Positions 7,701 through 13,391 of a DNA stretch of 20,675 nucleotides are shown piece after piece. This DNA is from an uncultured bacterium (lineage in GTDB: Bacteria > Patescibacteriota > Minisyncoccia > Phycocordibacterales > PALSA-1337). Every line of letters starts with the position of its first letter. Positions within the stretch are counted from its first letter, which is position 1. Location: positions 1-20,675 of the forward strand of contig CAIVGA010000042.1 of the NCBI GenBank assembly GCA_903905325.1. The letters are read 5' to 3'. A program made the translations under genes and the position numbers. The notes beneath the pieces are model-generated. The model saw only the letters and a list, made by a program, of their open reading frames with translations. It did not search any database and was not told where the DNA came from.

Positions 7701-9892
7701 GCAGTAGCACAGTTTGAAGTGTTGGTGTTGATCGTAGCTGGAGCAGTAATTGTGAAATAATTGTTGCTCATATCAGTATTACCGTAATCGTCAGTTATTT
7801 TAAGGCGGTAACTACCTGACTGAATACTTCCAGGATTTAATATCGCAGAACCACCAGCAGCTTTCAGATCAAGTCCTGTTCCCATAGCATTTGCTACAGT
7901 TACAATTCCATTAGTACCAACAAGAGAAAATTGTATACCATCGTTAGAAGCTAAATTTGTTCCCACCCAACTGACCGATAATGGGTCAACACCTGCCCTG
8001 AACATCTCTCCTCCATTTGGACTAGTGACCGTGATCGAAGGTGCTCCCGCAACACCTGCTTGTACCTGAAATGGTACAGGACTACTTGTTCCACTCGAAT
8101 TATAAAGGGCGATAGCGTGAGAACCTACAGCCAATGTAGCCAAAATCTTTGCATCTATAGTCACAGAACTATCTGTTGAAGTAATATATGAACTACCATA
8201 GGTTTGATTATCTATCTGCAACTGAACACCACTCAATCCTCGTCCAGTGATAGTTATATTGCCAGTTAGATTTCCTGCTGACAATACAGTTGGCGTCAAA
8301 CTCAAAATAGTAATCGCAGATGAATTACCATTTTGTGTCAGCGTAGGGTCTGTAGTTGTTGTAGTTGTAGTATCTGAAGGAGATGAATCCTGATTGTCGA
8401 ATACAGCAGGTTTTGTAACGAAGGCGCTACTTGTCGCAAAAGTATTAGCTACAACAAATTTGTATTTTACTGAACTTAATATAGACCCTGCTGGTATTGT
8501 AGTTGTAAGACTCATACCATCGTCGGAAGAAATATTATTTATTGTTGATAGTAGTTTTCCAGAATTATCTCGTATGATCAATGTATTGTCTGTTGCAGAA
8601 TATCCATTACCATTTACAGTGATCTTTGTACCATCAGTCGATATGTTTACTGAAGTTATATCTGTCTTTACGTGTGTGACGACTGTAAACATACCACTAG
8701 TTGTTGCGATCTGAGTATTCTTATTTACAACTGCGATAGCTTGAATCTTATAAGTACCTGGTACAACTTTATTACTCAATACCAAGGTTGCCATACTCTG
8801 CTCTGTCAGACGAGTGGTAGTTTGAACTGGTTGACCAAGAGTGCCTGTTGCTGGATCAAAAGGAACTATGTTTATCCTTTCTGTAACACCCTGTGGTTGT
8901 TCATCGAAGACGCCCGTCCAGCTAAGAATACTTGCTGCTATACCCAAGATAGGTCCAATAAATGGAATTGTCCAAGATATACTCGAAGCGAACATGATTA
9001 TTCCTTGAGTAGCAACCTGAGTAACCAAATTTTCAGCTAGAGATGTAGTTATTTGTCCTGCAACACTAGACATATTACTACCACCATGATTATAAGGGTT
9101 GACTCCTATACCATACAAAGCTCTTTCGTGTATACCGTTGTACCAACTCAAGCCAGTATTGTTTGTTCCTTTTATGAAATTGGCTACCCAAGTTATCTTA
9201 TGTCTTGTGCCTGCCATCCACACATCTCCATCTATAGGGTTCGTAACAGTAACAAAAGGATCTGGTGCCGCAGTAATAGTAACCAAAGAGGTACTAGTAG
9301 CGAGAGATACTGAAGGAGTAACCGGTATTAATACGGGTCTGCTATATATATTACTAGTACCCGCATTTATAGAATTACATTTTATCGTATTGCTTAATAA
9401 TTCATTAATAACATTTCCGTTAATAGAACTACCGGGACAAGAAACTGTAACAACTTTTACGGTATATGACCCAAGTGGTACACTTGCCAAAATATTTGAA
9501 TTTATTTTACGAGTTATAGTAACTGTACCTTTACTCGAAACAACTTTAAGGTTATTCAAATACGTACCGTTCAAGGCCTGACTTATAGATATATCCGAAG
9601 GAGCTACTGGTGTAACAGAGTTTGGCTGTGATGATAAGAAGATTTCATATATTGCAGCCTCTCCACCTACTGATGATGTACTCCAAACAACTTTCTCATC
9701 ACTAGCCTTTTGCCAAGTTTCCGGCTGGGCTTGTGTAACAACAGATATAGTACGACCATTTGGTGTGCAGGTCATACCCGCTGGACAAGCGGTTGATATC
9801 TGAGCATTTGCTATAGGAAATGGTTGGATAAAAGCTGAAAGAGGTGACAACACTATCGAAGACGCAACTAGCAATGAGATGAATTTTTTCAT
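4721..9892 (-). CDS. Giant secreted multidomain surface protein
   Basis: This is a 1723-residue exported protein of unknown exact function. It has a Sec signal peptide (residues 1-30: MKK, hydrophobic core, cut near IANA|QI). Modules I recognise by eye are: Kre9-like NPIDGDVWMAG (about 213) and SPNGGEMF-AG (about 623-716); a hydrophobic segment (290-328); IPT/TIG-like Ig folds (about 412-485, 524-610, 955-1040); an LCCL-like domain (about 727-812); two FIVAR-like helical modules (about 820-890, 1455-1525); two GGTV/GYHFTGW-type repeat domains (about 1047-1116, 1530-1600); further Ig/PKD-like domains; Ala/Gln tracts (923-951, 1328-1447); and a CPR-type C-terminal Ig domain (about 1603-1703). 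No LPXTG or other sorting signal is visible; it ends in IWDAIWSFFTGK. It is probably an adhesin or cell-envelope protein. No Shine-Dalgarno precedes the ATG; the signal peptide supports this start. Confidence 0.9.
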   Translation of the reverse strand: MKKFISLLVASSIVLSPLSAFIQPFPIANAQISTACPAGMTCTPNGRTISVVTQAQPETWQKASDEKVVWSTSSVGGEAAIYEIFLSSQPNSVTPVAPSDISISQALNGTYLNNLKVVSSKGTVTITRKINSNILASVPLGSYTVKVVTVSCPGSSINGNVINELLSNTIKCNSINAGTSNIYSRPVLIPVTPSVSLATSTSLVTITAAPDPFVTVTNPIDGDVWMAGTRHKITWVANFIKGTNNTGLSWYNGIHERALYGIGVNPYNHGGSNMSSVAGQITTSLAENLVTQVATQGIIMFASSISWTIPFIGPILGIAASILSWTGVFDEQPQGVTERINIVPFDPATGTLGQPVQTTTRLTEQSMATLVLSNKVVPGTYKIQAIAVVNKNTQIATTSGMFTVVTHVKTDITSVNISTDGTKITVNGNGYSATDNTLIIRDNSGKLLSTINNISSDDGMSLTTTIPAGSILSSVKYKFVVANTFATSSAFVTKPAVFDNQDSSPSDTTTTTTTDPTLTQNGNSSAITILSLTPTVLSAGNLTGNITITGRGLSGVQLQIDNQTYGSSYITSTDSSVTIDAKILATLAVGSHAIALYNSSGTSSPVPFQVQAGVAGAPSITVTSPNGGEMFRAGVDPLSVSWVGTNLASNDGIQFSLVGTNGIVTVANAMGTGLDLKAAGGSAILNPGSIQSGSYRLKITDDYGNTDMSNNYFTITAPATINTNTSNCATAPADQVYTGTTAGSVWGSGPYTNDSAIAAAAVHQGLLTAGQSGVIRVTSVGTLPSFTGSTKNGVTTYPWGSFCGVTLSLVGVAQVTNNSVDYSALNTALATAHGLINSASIGTGPGQYAQNIVNSLNSSINFATGIGANATQATVDSAVRVLNKGISDFTSSVNPAASTGTTGTSGSGTNSNTNSNTNTNTTQADAQAQAADQAAAAQAAAAQAAAQAQAGSSGLHITSIAPTPGVIGAQATIYGSVFANPDKIHLSQGSQSLYISPTTLDSVDMAFSIPTSLSTGNVAVSVVDFYGSESNIVNFNITAPPANVTTYSISTSASPSNGGTVSGAGSYNSGAQVTLTATAATGYHFTGWTEVTGTAVVSTATYQFTATAARSLVANFAQAQADAQAGGSCHATDLAWNPITSVLPGSTVFWAIGINGVGSLPTGLGAGNTWYNWTGTDGFYGSSSFGSWYYSTVGTKTASVTVTTANGAAVVVNCSPLTVATSNTNTNTTYSLTAPASVATGAQLTLTWSAPATRSSNPNDWVSLYKVGDANTSYGAWKYTNGCVTSCTFDVTAPTVSGSYEFRYLKDAGYTSVASSNQITVGSSVSDAAAQAAAQAAAQAQAQAAAQAAAQAQAQAAAQAQADAAAQAAAQAAAQAQAQAAAQAAAQAAAQAQAQAAAQAAAQAAAQAQAATQAATQAAAQAAAQAAAQAAAQAQADAAAQAAAQAAGQNTVTINYANLITSINNAYDAEKMAVIGSANGNFTQTAYNTLDAALTTAKVAKNNSGATQSTIDAATQTLNTAISTFNRSALVVAAVTTYTVTTSASTGGTVTGGGPYAANASANLVATANPGYTFTDWTDPSGNSISTSNPFIFTVAGDYMTFRANFAVVNSNPLTLSLTANNVANNLNIAKATAVTLRWAVTGSPTSCTANGSWTGAKAKAGGAQAMGQISANKTYTLVCQNASGESVSSTVTLTLSPTAAVNGVASNTASIWDAIWSFFTGK
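5552..5911 (-). repeat. In-frame Ala/Gln-coding tandem repeat, 120 codons
   Basis: Residues 1328-1447 of the giant protein are almost only Ala and Gln, built from AAAQ tetrads broken up by AQAQ, with a few Asp and Thr. At DNA level this is degenerate 12-base units in larger blocks. It likely forms a helical rod or stalk between the stretch of Ig-like domains and the C-terminal modules. Near-identical units make it prone to copy-number change and to misassembly. Confidence 0.9.
7042..7126 (-). repeat. Short Ala/Gln-coding repeat
   Basis: Residues about 923-951 of the giant protein form a second, shorter A/Q tract after an Asn/Thr/Ser-rich linker (899-921). The Asn-Thr linker DNA shares a 20-base identical string with another NTNTNTT linker near 6213-6232, which points to internal duplication. 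Confidence 0.75.
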
Positions 9893-9943
9893 TAAATTTA
9901 GTAACTAGTAAATAATAATTTAGCACTTTCTCCGCCGTTTCAC

Positions 9944-9973
9944 ACCATAGTTTATGGTATAAGTCCTCTATAT
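9944..9973 (-). promoter_or_regulatory. Weak candidate promoter and operator-like dyad of the surface-protein gene
   Basis: On the minus strand TTGTTT, which begins inside the T-run of the terminator just upstream, is followed 17 bases later by TACCAT. That -10 lies inside a perfect palindrome, ACCATA-gtt-TATGGT (9944-9958), which could be a repressor site. Hexamer matches are modest, so the promoter call is tentative. The predicted leader is about 55 bases. Confidence 0.3.
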
Positions 9974-10008
9974 AAAAAACAAGTATGCCTCGCGAGAGTC
10001 ATTACTTG
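9974..10008 (-). terminator. Intrinsic terminator upstream of the surface-protein gene
   Basis: On the minus strand CAAGTA (10008-10003) pairs with TACTTG (9985-9980). Inner TG/CA and CTC/GAG pairs surround a 4-base loop with one bulge and one mismatch, and six T follow directly (9979-9974). It would stop readthrough from fusA, the next minus-strand gene upstream. The plus strand of the same hairpin has a GCGA loop but no T-run. Confidence 0.6.
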
Positions 10009-10053
10009 GGTAGTGAGACTATCATATCACATGCGATAATAAGTGCCAACCGA

Positions 10054-10084
10054 CTTATTAACAGTAATGCAATATACTAATAAG
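10054..10084. repeat. Inverted repeat upstream of the lipoprotein gene
   Basis: CTTATTA (10054-10060) and TAATAAG (10078-10084) form a perfect 7-base inverted repeat with a 17-base spacer. It lies 50-80 bases before the lipoprotein ATG, where promoter and operator sites would be expected. Confidence 0.5.
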
Positions 10085-10088
10085 AATG

Positions 10089-10108
10089 GTACTATATTAA
10101 TGTAGTAC
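10089..10108. promoter_or_regulatory. Operator-like 20-base palindrome upstream of the lipoprotein gene
   Basis: GTACTA-t-ATTAAT-g-TAGTAC is palindromic at 9 of 10 base pairs. Its size and symmetry are typical of a dimeric repressor site, and it lies 28 bases before the ATG, around the likely transcription start. Which protein binds it is unknown. Confidence 0.45.
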
Positions 10109-10124
10109 ATTTGGTCAACAACTT

Positions 10125-10130
10125 AAGGAG
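10125..10130 (+). promoter_or_regulatory. Strong Shine-Dalgarno site (AAGGAG)
   Basis: AAGGAG ends 5 bases before the ATG at 10136 and fixes that start over the ATG two codons later. It is the only strong Shine-Dalgarno sequence I found in front of a gene in this window. Confidence 0.8.
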
Positions 10131-10135
10131 ATGCC

Positions 10136-10288
10136 ATGAAAATGTTGCATATCGTCGGATTGTTGGTGTTAGTTATGGTGCTGGTGGCTGGCTGCGCGAC
10201 TGAGGGCAGGAGGATAACTTGGGTTTTTGTACCCATTTTCGTTGCCCCGGTACCAATTCCGGTGCCAGTAACTGTTAATGCCCCATAG
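10136..10288 (+). CDS. Small predicted lipoprotein, 50 residues
   Basis: A short gene of unknown function. The protein starts MKMLHIVGLLVLVMVLVAGC: a positive N-terminus, a hydrophobic core and a lipobox LVAGC with the lipid-attachment Cys at residue 20. The mature part is about 31 residues, with CATEGRR and then a valine/proline-rich tail (VFVPIFVAPVPIPVPV). That suggests a small lipid-anchored envelope peptide. It is preceded by AAGGAG and a cluster of dyads, is followed by a strong hairpin, and runs against fusA. It looks more GC-rich than its neighbours and its Shine-Dalgarno is atypical here, so it may be acquired. I know no close family. Signal peptide, Shine-Dalgarno and terminator together support a real gene. 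Confidence 0.7.
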   Translation: MKMLHIVGLLVLVMVLVAGCATEGRRITWVFVPIFVAPVPIPVPVTVNAP

Positions 10289-10321
10289 CTGACAATGCCA
10301 CAACTAGAAAAACTGTCGGTA

Positions 10322-10367
10322 AAATTGAGCGGCGCCATCACGAAGTTGATGGCGCCGCATTCAATTT
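10322..10367. terminator. Strong hairpin between convergent lipoprotein gene and fusA
   Basis: GCGGCGCCATC (10329-10339) pairs perfectly with GATGGCGCCGC (10348-10358). Outer AAATTGA/TCAATTT arms (10322-10328, 10361-10367) pair too. The tails are A/T-rich, though no long clean T-run follows. It lies 33 bases after the lipoprotein stop codon and 18 bases after the fusA stop, so it probably ends both transcripts. Confidence 0.7.
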
Positions 10368-10385
10368 AACTATCTTTTTATATTC

Positions 10386-12557
10386 TTATTTTCTCTTTTC
10401 AGCAATCTCCAAAGCCACATTTGCTGGCACAACTTCATAATGATCAAATTCCATCTGAGCACTTCCCTGACCTGACGTCATAGAACGGAGCTGTGTTGTA
10501 TAACCGAACATTTCCGACAATGGAACCTTGGCAATGATAGAAATAACTTGACCCTTTGGATTTGAACCTTCGATCTGACCACGTTTTGAAGCGATAGAAC
10601 CATTCACATCACCCATATACTTTTCTGGACAAACAACCTCAAGCTTCATGATCGGTTCGAGAATTACAGGCTTGGCGCGCTTACATGCATCTTGGAAAGC
10701 TTGGGAAGCGGCGATCTTGTAAGCGATTTCTGATGAGTCAACGTCATGGTATGAACCGAATGTAAGCTCACAAGAAACATTTACCATTTTATAACCAGCG
10801 ACAATACCGCGATCCATGGCTTCATGTACTCCCTTTTCAACGGCTGGAATAAATTCCTGTGGGATGACACCTCCTTTGATAGAGTTAACGAATTCAAAGT
10901 CATCGTAACGCTTGACGTTCTTTGGAATCTTTTCACCTTCAACCAATTTTTCCATAGGTTTGAGTGTGAGACGAACGTGACCGTATTGACCTTTACCTCC
11001 TGTCTGCTTAATGTATTTATTTTCAGCTTCAGCAGTACCAAGAATAGTTTCGCGATACGCTACTTGAGGTTCACCGACGTTTGCTTCAACACCGAATTCA
11101 CGTTTCATACGATCAACCATGATTTCAAGGTGGAGTTCTCCCATACCTGAAATGATAGTTTCACCTGTCTCTGAGTTAGAAGAAATGCGGAATGTTGGAT
11201 CTTCATTTCCAAGCTTGCGAAGTGCCATACCCATTTTCTCTTGGTCGGCTTTTGTCTTTGGTTCAATACGTAGAGACACGACGGGTTCCATGAACTTGAT
11301 GATTTCGAGAACGATCGGATTTGCTTCATCACAGAATGTATGAGAAGTAAGAGCATCCTTGAGACCGACGGCGGCGGCAATCTCACCAGCAAAAACTTTC
11401 TTTACTTCTTCACGCTTGTCAGCTTGAAGACGGACGATACGGCCAAGGCGTTCTTTCTTGCCAGTTGTTGCATTATAAATATATGAACCAGCTTCGATAG
11501 TTCCAGAATACACACGGAAGAATGTAAGAGCTCCGACGAATGGATCGTTCTGGAGTTTGAAAGCGAGAGCTGAAAAAGGCTCTTCATCTGAAGCGTGACG
11601 CTCGATCTCGGCTCCGGTATTTGGATCAATACCCTTGATAGCTGGCATGTCGAGTGGTGATGGAAGATAATCTACGACGGCATCCAAAACAAGCTGAACA
11701 CCAACGTTTTTGAGAGCTGAACCAGTGAAAACTGGGAAAATCTTATTGGCAATAACAGCACGACGAGTGATTTCTTTGAGTCTATCAATCTGACCTTCGA
11801 AAGATTTACCTTCGAGGAATTCATTCATGGCAGCATCATCTGTTTCAACGATCTTTTCTATAAGTTCGGCATGATATTTTTGCGCGTCGGCGAGCATGTC
11901 GGCTGGAATTTCTTTTTCAACAACATCTTTACCCTTCTCGCCCTCGAAATAATAAGCCTTCATCTTGAGAAGATCGACAACACCACTGTGCTCACCTTCT
12001 AGACCAATAGGAAGTTGGAATCTAATAGCGTTTTTGTTGAGACGCTCAACGATAGATTTGAATGAACGCTCAAAAGAGGCTCCCATACGGTCCATTTTGT
12101 TGATGAAACAAAGACGTGGCACTTTACCATCGTCAGCATAACGCCAGTTTGTTTCGGACTGAGGTTCCACACCAGCCACACCATCGAAAACCACGACAGC
12201 TCCGTCGAGTACGCGCAGAGAACGCTTCACTTCTACGGTAAAGTCGATGTGTCCTGGAGTATCGATGACGTTGAAACGAACTTTCTTGGTAACATCCTGT
12301 TTGCCGTCAGCACCTTTCACGCCAGTCATATATGTAGGATTCCAGAAACAAGTAATAGCAGCGGCAGTGATCGTAATACCACGTTCGCGCTCTTGTTCCA
12401 TCCAGTCAGTGGTCGTCTCACCTTCGTGCACTTCACCAATCTTATGAATTTCGCCAGTGTAATAGAGAATACGTTCTGACGTTGTTGTTTTTCCGGCATC
12501 AATGTGAGCAATAACACCGAAGTTACGTACTTGAGCTAATGGGTAGTCGCGGTTCAT
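10386..12557 (-). CDS. fusA: Translation elongation factor G (EF-G)
   Basis: This GTPase drives ribosomal translocation and, with RRF, ribosome recycling. Its 723 residues are slightly longer than the usual 690-705. Motifs are G1 AHIDAGKTT (17-25), switch I ERGITI, G3 DTPGH, G4 NKMD and GSAL, followed by domain II, domain III, the domain IV loop (GGKGQYGHVRL) and the domain V end (SMTSGQGSAQMEFDHYEVVP). Part of the extra length is a short insert between switch I and G3 (WNPTYMTGVKGADGKQDVTK). Unlike EF-Tu in this window, its RGITI motif is canonical. It starts 3 bases after the stop codon of a 57-residue membrane-protein gene, so the two are probably co-translated. There is no rpsL/rpsG upstream and no tuf directly downstream. 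Confidence 0.97.
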   Translation of the reverse strand: MNRDYPLAQVRNFGVIAHIDAGKTTTSERILYYTGEIHKIGEVHEGETTTDWMEQERERGITITAAAITCFWNPTYMTGVKGADGKQDVTKKVRFNVIDTPGHIDFTVEVKRSLRVLDGAVVVFDGVAGVEPQSETNWRYADDGKVPRLCFINKMDRMGASFERSFKSIVERLNKNAIRFQLPIGLEGEHSGVVDLLKMKAYYFEGEKGKDVVEKEIPADMLADAQKYHAELIEKIVETDDAAMNEFLEGKSFEGQIDRLKEITRRAVIANKIFPVFTGSALKNVGVQLVLDAVVDYLPSPLDMPAIKGIDPNTGAEIERHASDEEPFSALAFKLQNDPFVGALTFFRVYSGTIEAGSYIYNATTGKKERLGRIVRLQADKREEVKKVFAGEIAAAVGLKDALTSHTFCDEANPIVLEIIKFMEPVVSLRIEPKTKADQEKMGMALRKLGNEDPTFRISSNSETGETIISGMGELHLEIMVDRMKREFGVEANVGEPQVAYRETILGTAEAENKYIKQTGGKGQYGHVRLTLKPMEKLVEGEKIPKNVKRYDDFEFVNSIKGGVIPQEFIPAVEKGVHEAMDRGIVAGYKMVNVSCELTFGSYHDVDSSEIAYKIAASQAFQDACKRAKPVILEPIMKLEVVCPEKYMGDVNGSIASKRGQIEGSNPKGQVISIIAKVPLSEMFGYTTQLRSMTSGQGSAQMEFDHYEVVPANVALEIAEKRK

Positions 12558-12560
12558 GGT

Positions 12561-12734
12561 TTATTTTCTTGTTTTAATAAATTTATAAATAATAACGATT
12601 AGACCGATGAGAATTAGTGGATAGCCGATAAACATTGCGAGATATCCATTACCGAGACCATCTCCTATTGGAACATAGAGAGCAATGATAGAAATAACGA
12701 AACCAACCACAAGAATAATTAAGCCCGATTTCAT
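12561..12734 (-). CDS. Small two-helix membrane protein, 57 residues
   Basis: An unrecognised small gene. The protein starts MKSGLIILVVGFVISIIALYV (first membrane helix, about residues 4-21). A short glycine-rich turn follows (PIGDGLGNG), then a second helix (about 32-50, ending GLIVIIY) and a basic tail (KFIKTRK). This pattern predicts a hairpin with both ends in the cytoplasm. Only 3 bases (ACC) separate its TAA from the fusA ATG, which implies one transcript and translational coupling. No Shine-Dalgarno is seen. Codons look ordinary and the helix-turn-helix hydrophobicity is too regular for chance. A link to translation or to membrane insertion is guesswork. Confidence 0.65.
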   Translation of the reverse strand: MKSGLIILVVGFVISIIALYVPIGDGLGNGYLAMFIGYPLILIGLIVIIYKFIKTRK

Positions 12735-12754
12735 ATAATAAATGTTGATAAATT

Positions 12755-12772
12755 AAAAAAGCAGAACCTGCT
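12755..12772 (-). terminator. Weak hairpin with T-run upstream of the fusA operon
   Basis: On the minus strand AGCAG-gtt-CTGCT is followed by TTTTT. Five base pairs with a 3-base loop make a weak terminator, probably for the Cys-rich gene ending at 12825. Confidence 0.35.
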
Positions 12773-12786
12773 CCTTAATAGCCAAT

Positions 12787-12815
12787 AATGTACAGGAAAA
12801 GGTGGGTTTTGGCAA
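12787..12815 (-). promoter_or_regulatory. Candidate promoter for the small membrane protein and fusA
   Basis: On the minus strand TTGCCA (12815-12810) is followed after 17 bases by TACATT (12792-12787). Transcription would start near 12780 and read through the weak hairpin at 12755-12772 into the membrane-protein gene and fusA. Confidence 0.35.
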
Positions 12816-12824
12816 ATCTAATTT

Positions 12825-13067
12825 TTACTGCACTTTAAACCCAATTCTCTCCTTTGGTTTATACTCCTCACGCTTTACCCCACAACAACCATCACACTTC
12901 CATTGCTTATCGTCTCGATTATATGGCAATCCAGATCCAAAATACTGCGCACCATAATAAGTCCCATCCGTCGCAATTATAGGAAAGATAAAAGTACCAC
13001 ACGTCATACAACAACACATTATTTCCCACTTTTGAACCAAATTTTTTGGCATTATGAAAGTTTTCAT
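12825..13067 (-). CDS. Hypothetical Cys-rich small protein, possible zinc ribbon
   Basis: An 80-residue protein of unknown function. It has seven cysteines in two groups, CCC-x-x-C (18-20, 23) and C-x-x-CC (58, 61, 62). The pairs C20-x-x-C23 and C58-x-x-C61 could bind one zinc ion in a ribbon-like fold. The centre (TDGTYYGAQYFGSGLPYN) is rich in Tyr and Gly, and the C-terminus is basic (GVKREEYKPKER). There is no signal peptide or membrane helix. It lies 15 bases after the DUF5678-like gene and is probably co-transcribed with it. The start could also be Met6 or Met17. The cysteine spacing argues that it is a real gene. Confidence 0.55.
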   Translation of the reverse strand: MKTFIMPKNLVQKWEIMCCCMTCGTFIFPIIATDGTYYGAQYFGSGLPYNRDDKQWKCDGCCGVKREEYKPKERIGFKVQ

Positions 13068-13082
13068 AATATTTTATTTGTT

Positions 13083-13316
13083 TTAACTCGACCGACTCTT
13101 TTGATAAATCAAGCACCAAATACTACCTCCTACATAAGCTGATAAGTTTTGGGGCATACGCGTAAAAATAGGATAAGCATAACCATTTTGAAGAGCCTTT
13201 ATTCTAGCTTCTTTCAGAGTCTTACCATGACCAACAACAGTTTTCTCATCCTTGAGTAGAGCTACCCAAAGTCCTTTGTATTTTTTGTATATTGGTGTCC
13301 AATCTATTGCTGACAT
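13083..13316 (-). CDS. DUF5678-like small protein
   Basis: A 77-residue protein. The segment IDWTPIYKKYKGLWVALLKD, then EKTVVGHGKTLKEARIKALQNGY, matches what I know of the DUF5678 family. These are short proteins, common in CPR genomes and archaea, in which a beta-hairpin carrying the W-V-A-L strand is followed by an amphipathic helix. Their function is unknown; toxin-antitoxin-like or DNA-related roles are only conjecture. The tail after about residue 64 (SIWCLIYQKSRSS) looks unlike the family and may be a local extension. A good promoter lies 6 bases before the ATG, so the mRNA is probably leaderless. The Cys-rich small gene follows it. Confidence 0.65.
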   Translation of the reverse strand: MSAIDWTPIYKKYKGLWVALLKDEKTVVGHGKTLKEARIKALQNGYAYPIFTRMPQNLSAYVGGSIWCLIYQKSRSS

Positions 13317-13322
13317 GACACA

Positions 13323-13351
13323 ATTTTACACCACAAAGAATACCTAATCAA
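13323..13351 (-). promoter_or_regulatory. Candidate promoter of the DUF5678-like gene (leaderless)
   Basis: On the minus strand TTGATT (13351-13346) is followed after 17 bases by TAAAAT (13328-13323), and the ATG comes only 6 bases later (13316). The predicted start site coincides with the start codon. Confidence 0.5.
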
Positions 13352-13391
13352 TTTCAAACCCAATCGCATTCGGAAGCTCATCTCTCTCAAT

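Noticed and set aside
8394..9581. Several plus-strand open frames opposite the N-terminal half of the giant protein
   Set aside because: They overlap each other in different frames and show no domain, signal or Shine-Dalgarno site. The minus-strand gene has clear modules throughout.
10123..10341. 72-codon open frame on the minus strand opposite the lipoprotein gene
   Set aside because: It has no ribosome-binding site or domain and covers the strong hairpin. The plus-strand gene with signal peptide and AAGGAG explains the region.
12755..12772. Attenuator for fusA
   Set aside because: The hairpin has only 5 bp and lies within about 20 bases of the predicted start site, too close for an attenuation system. 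A weak terminator of the preceding gene is simpler.
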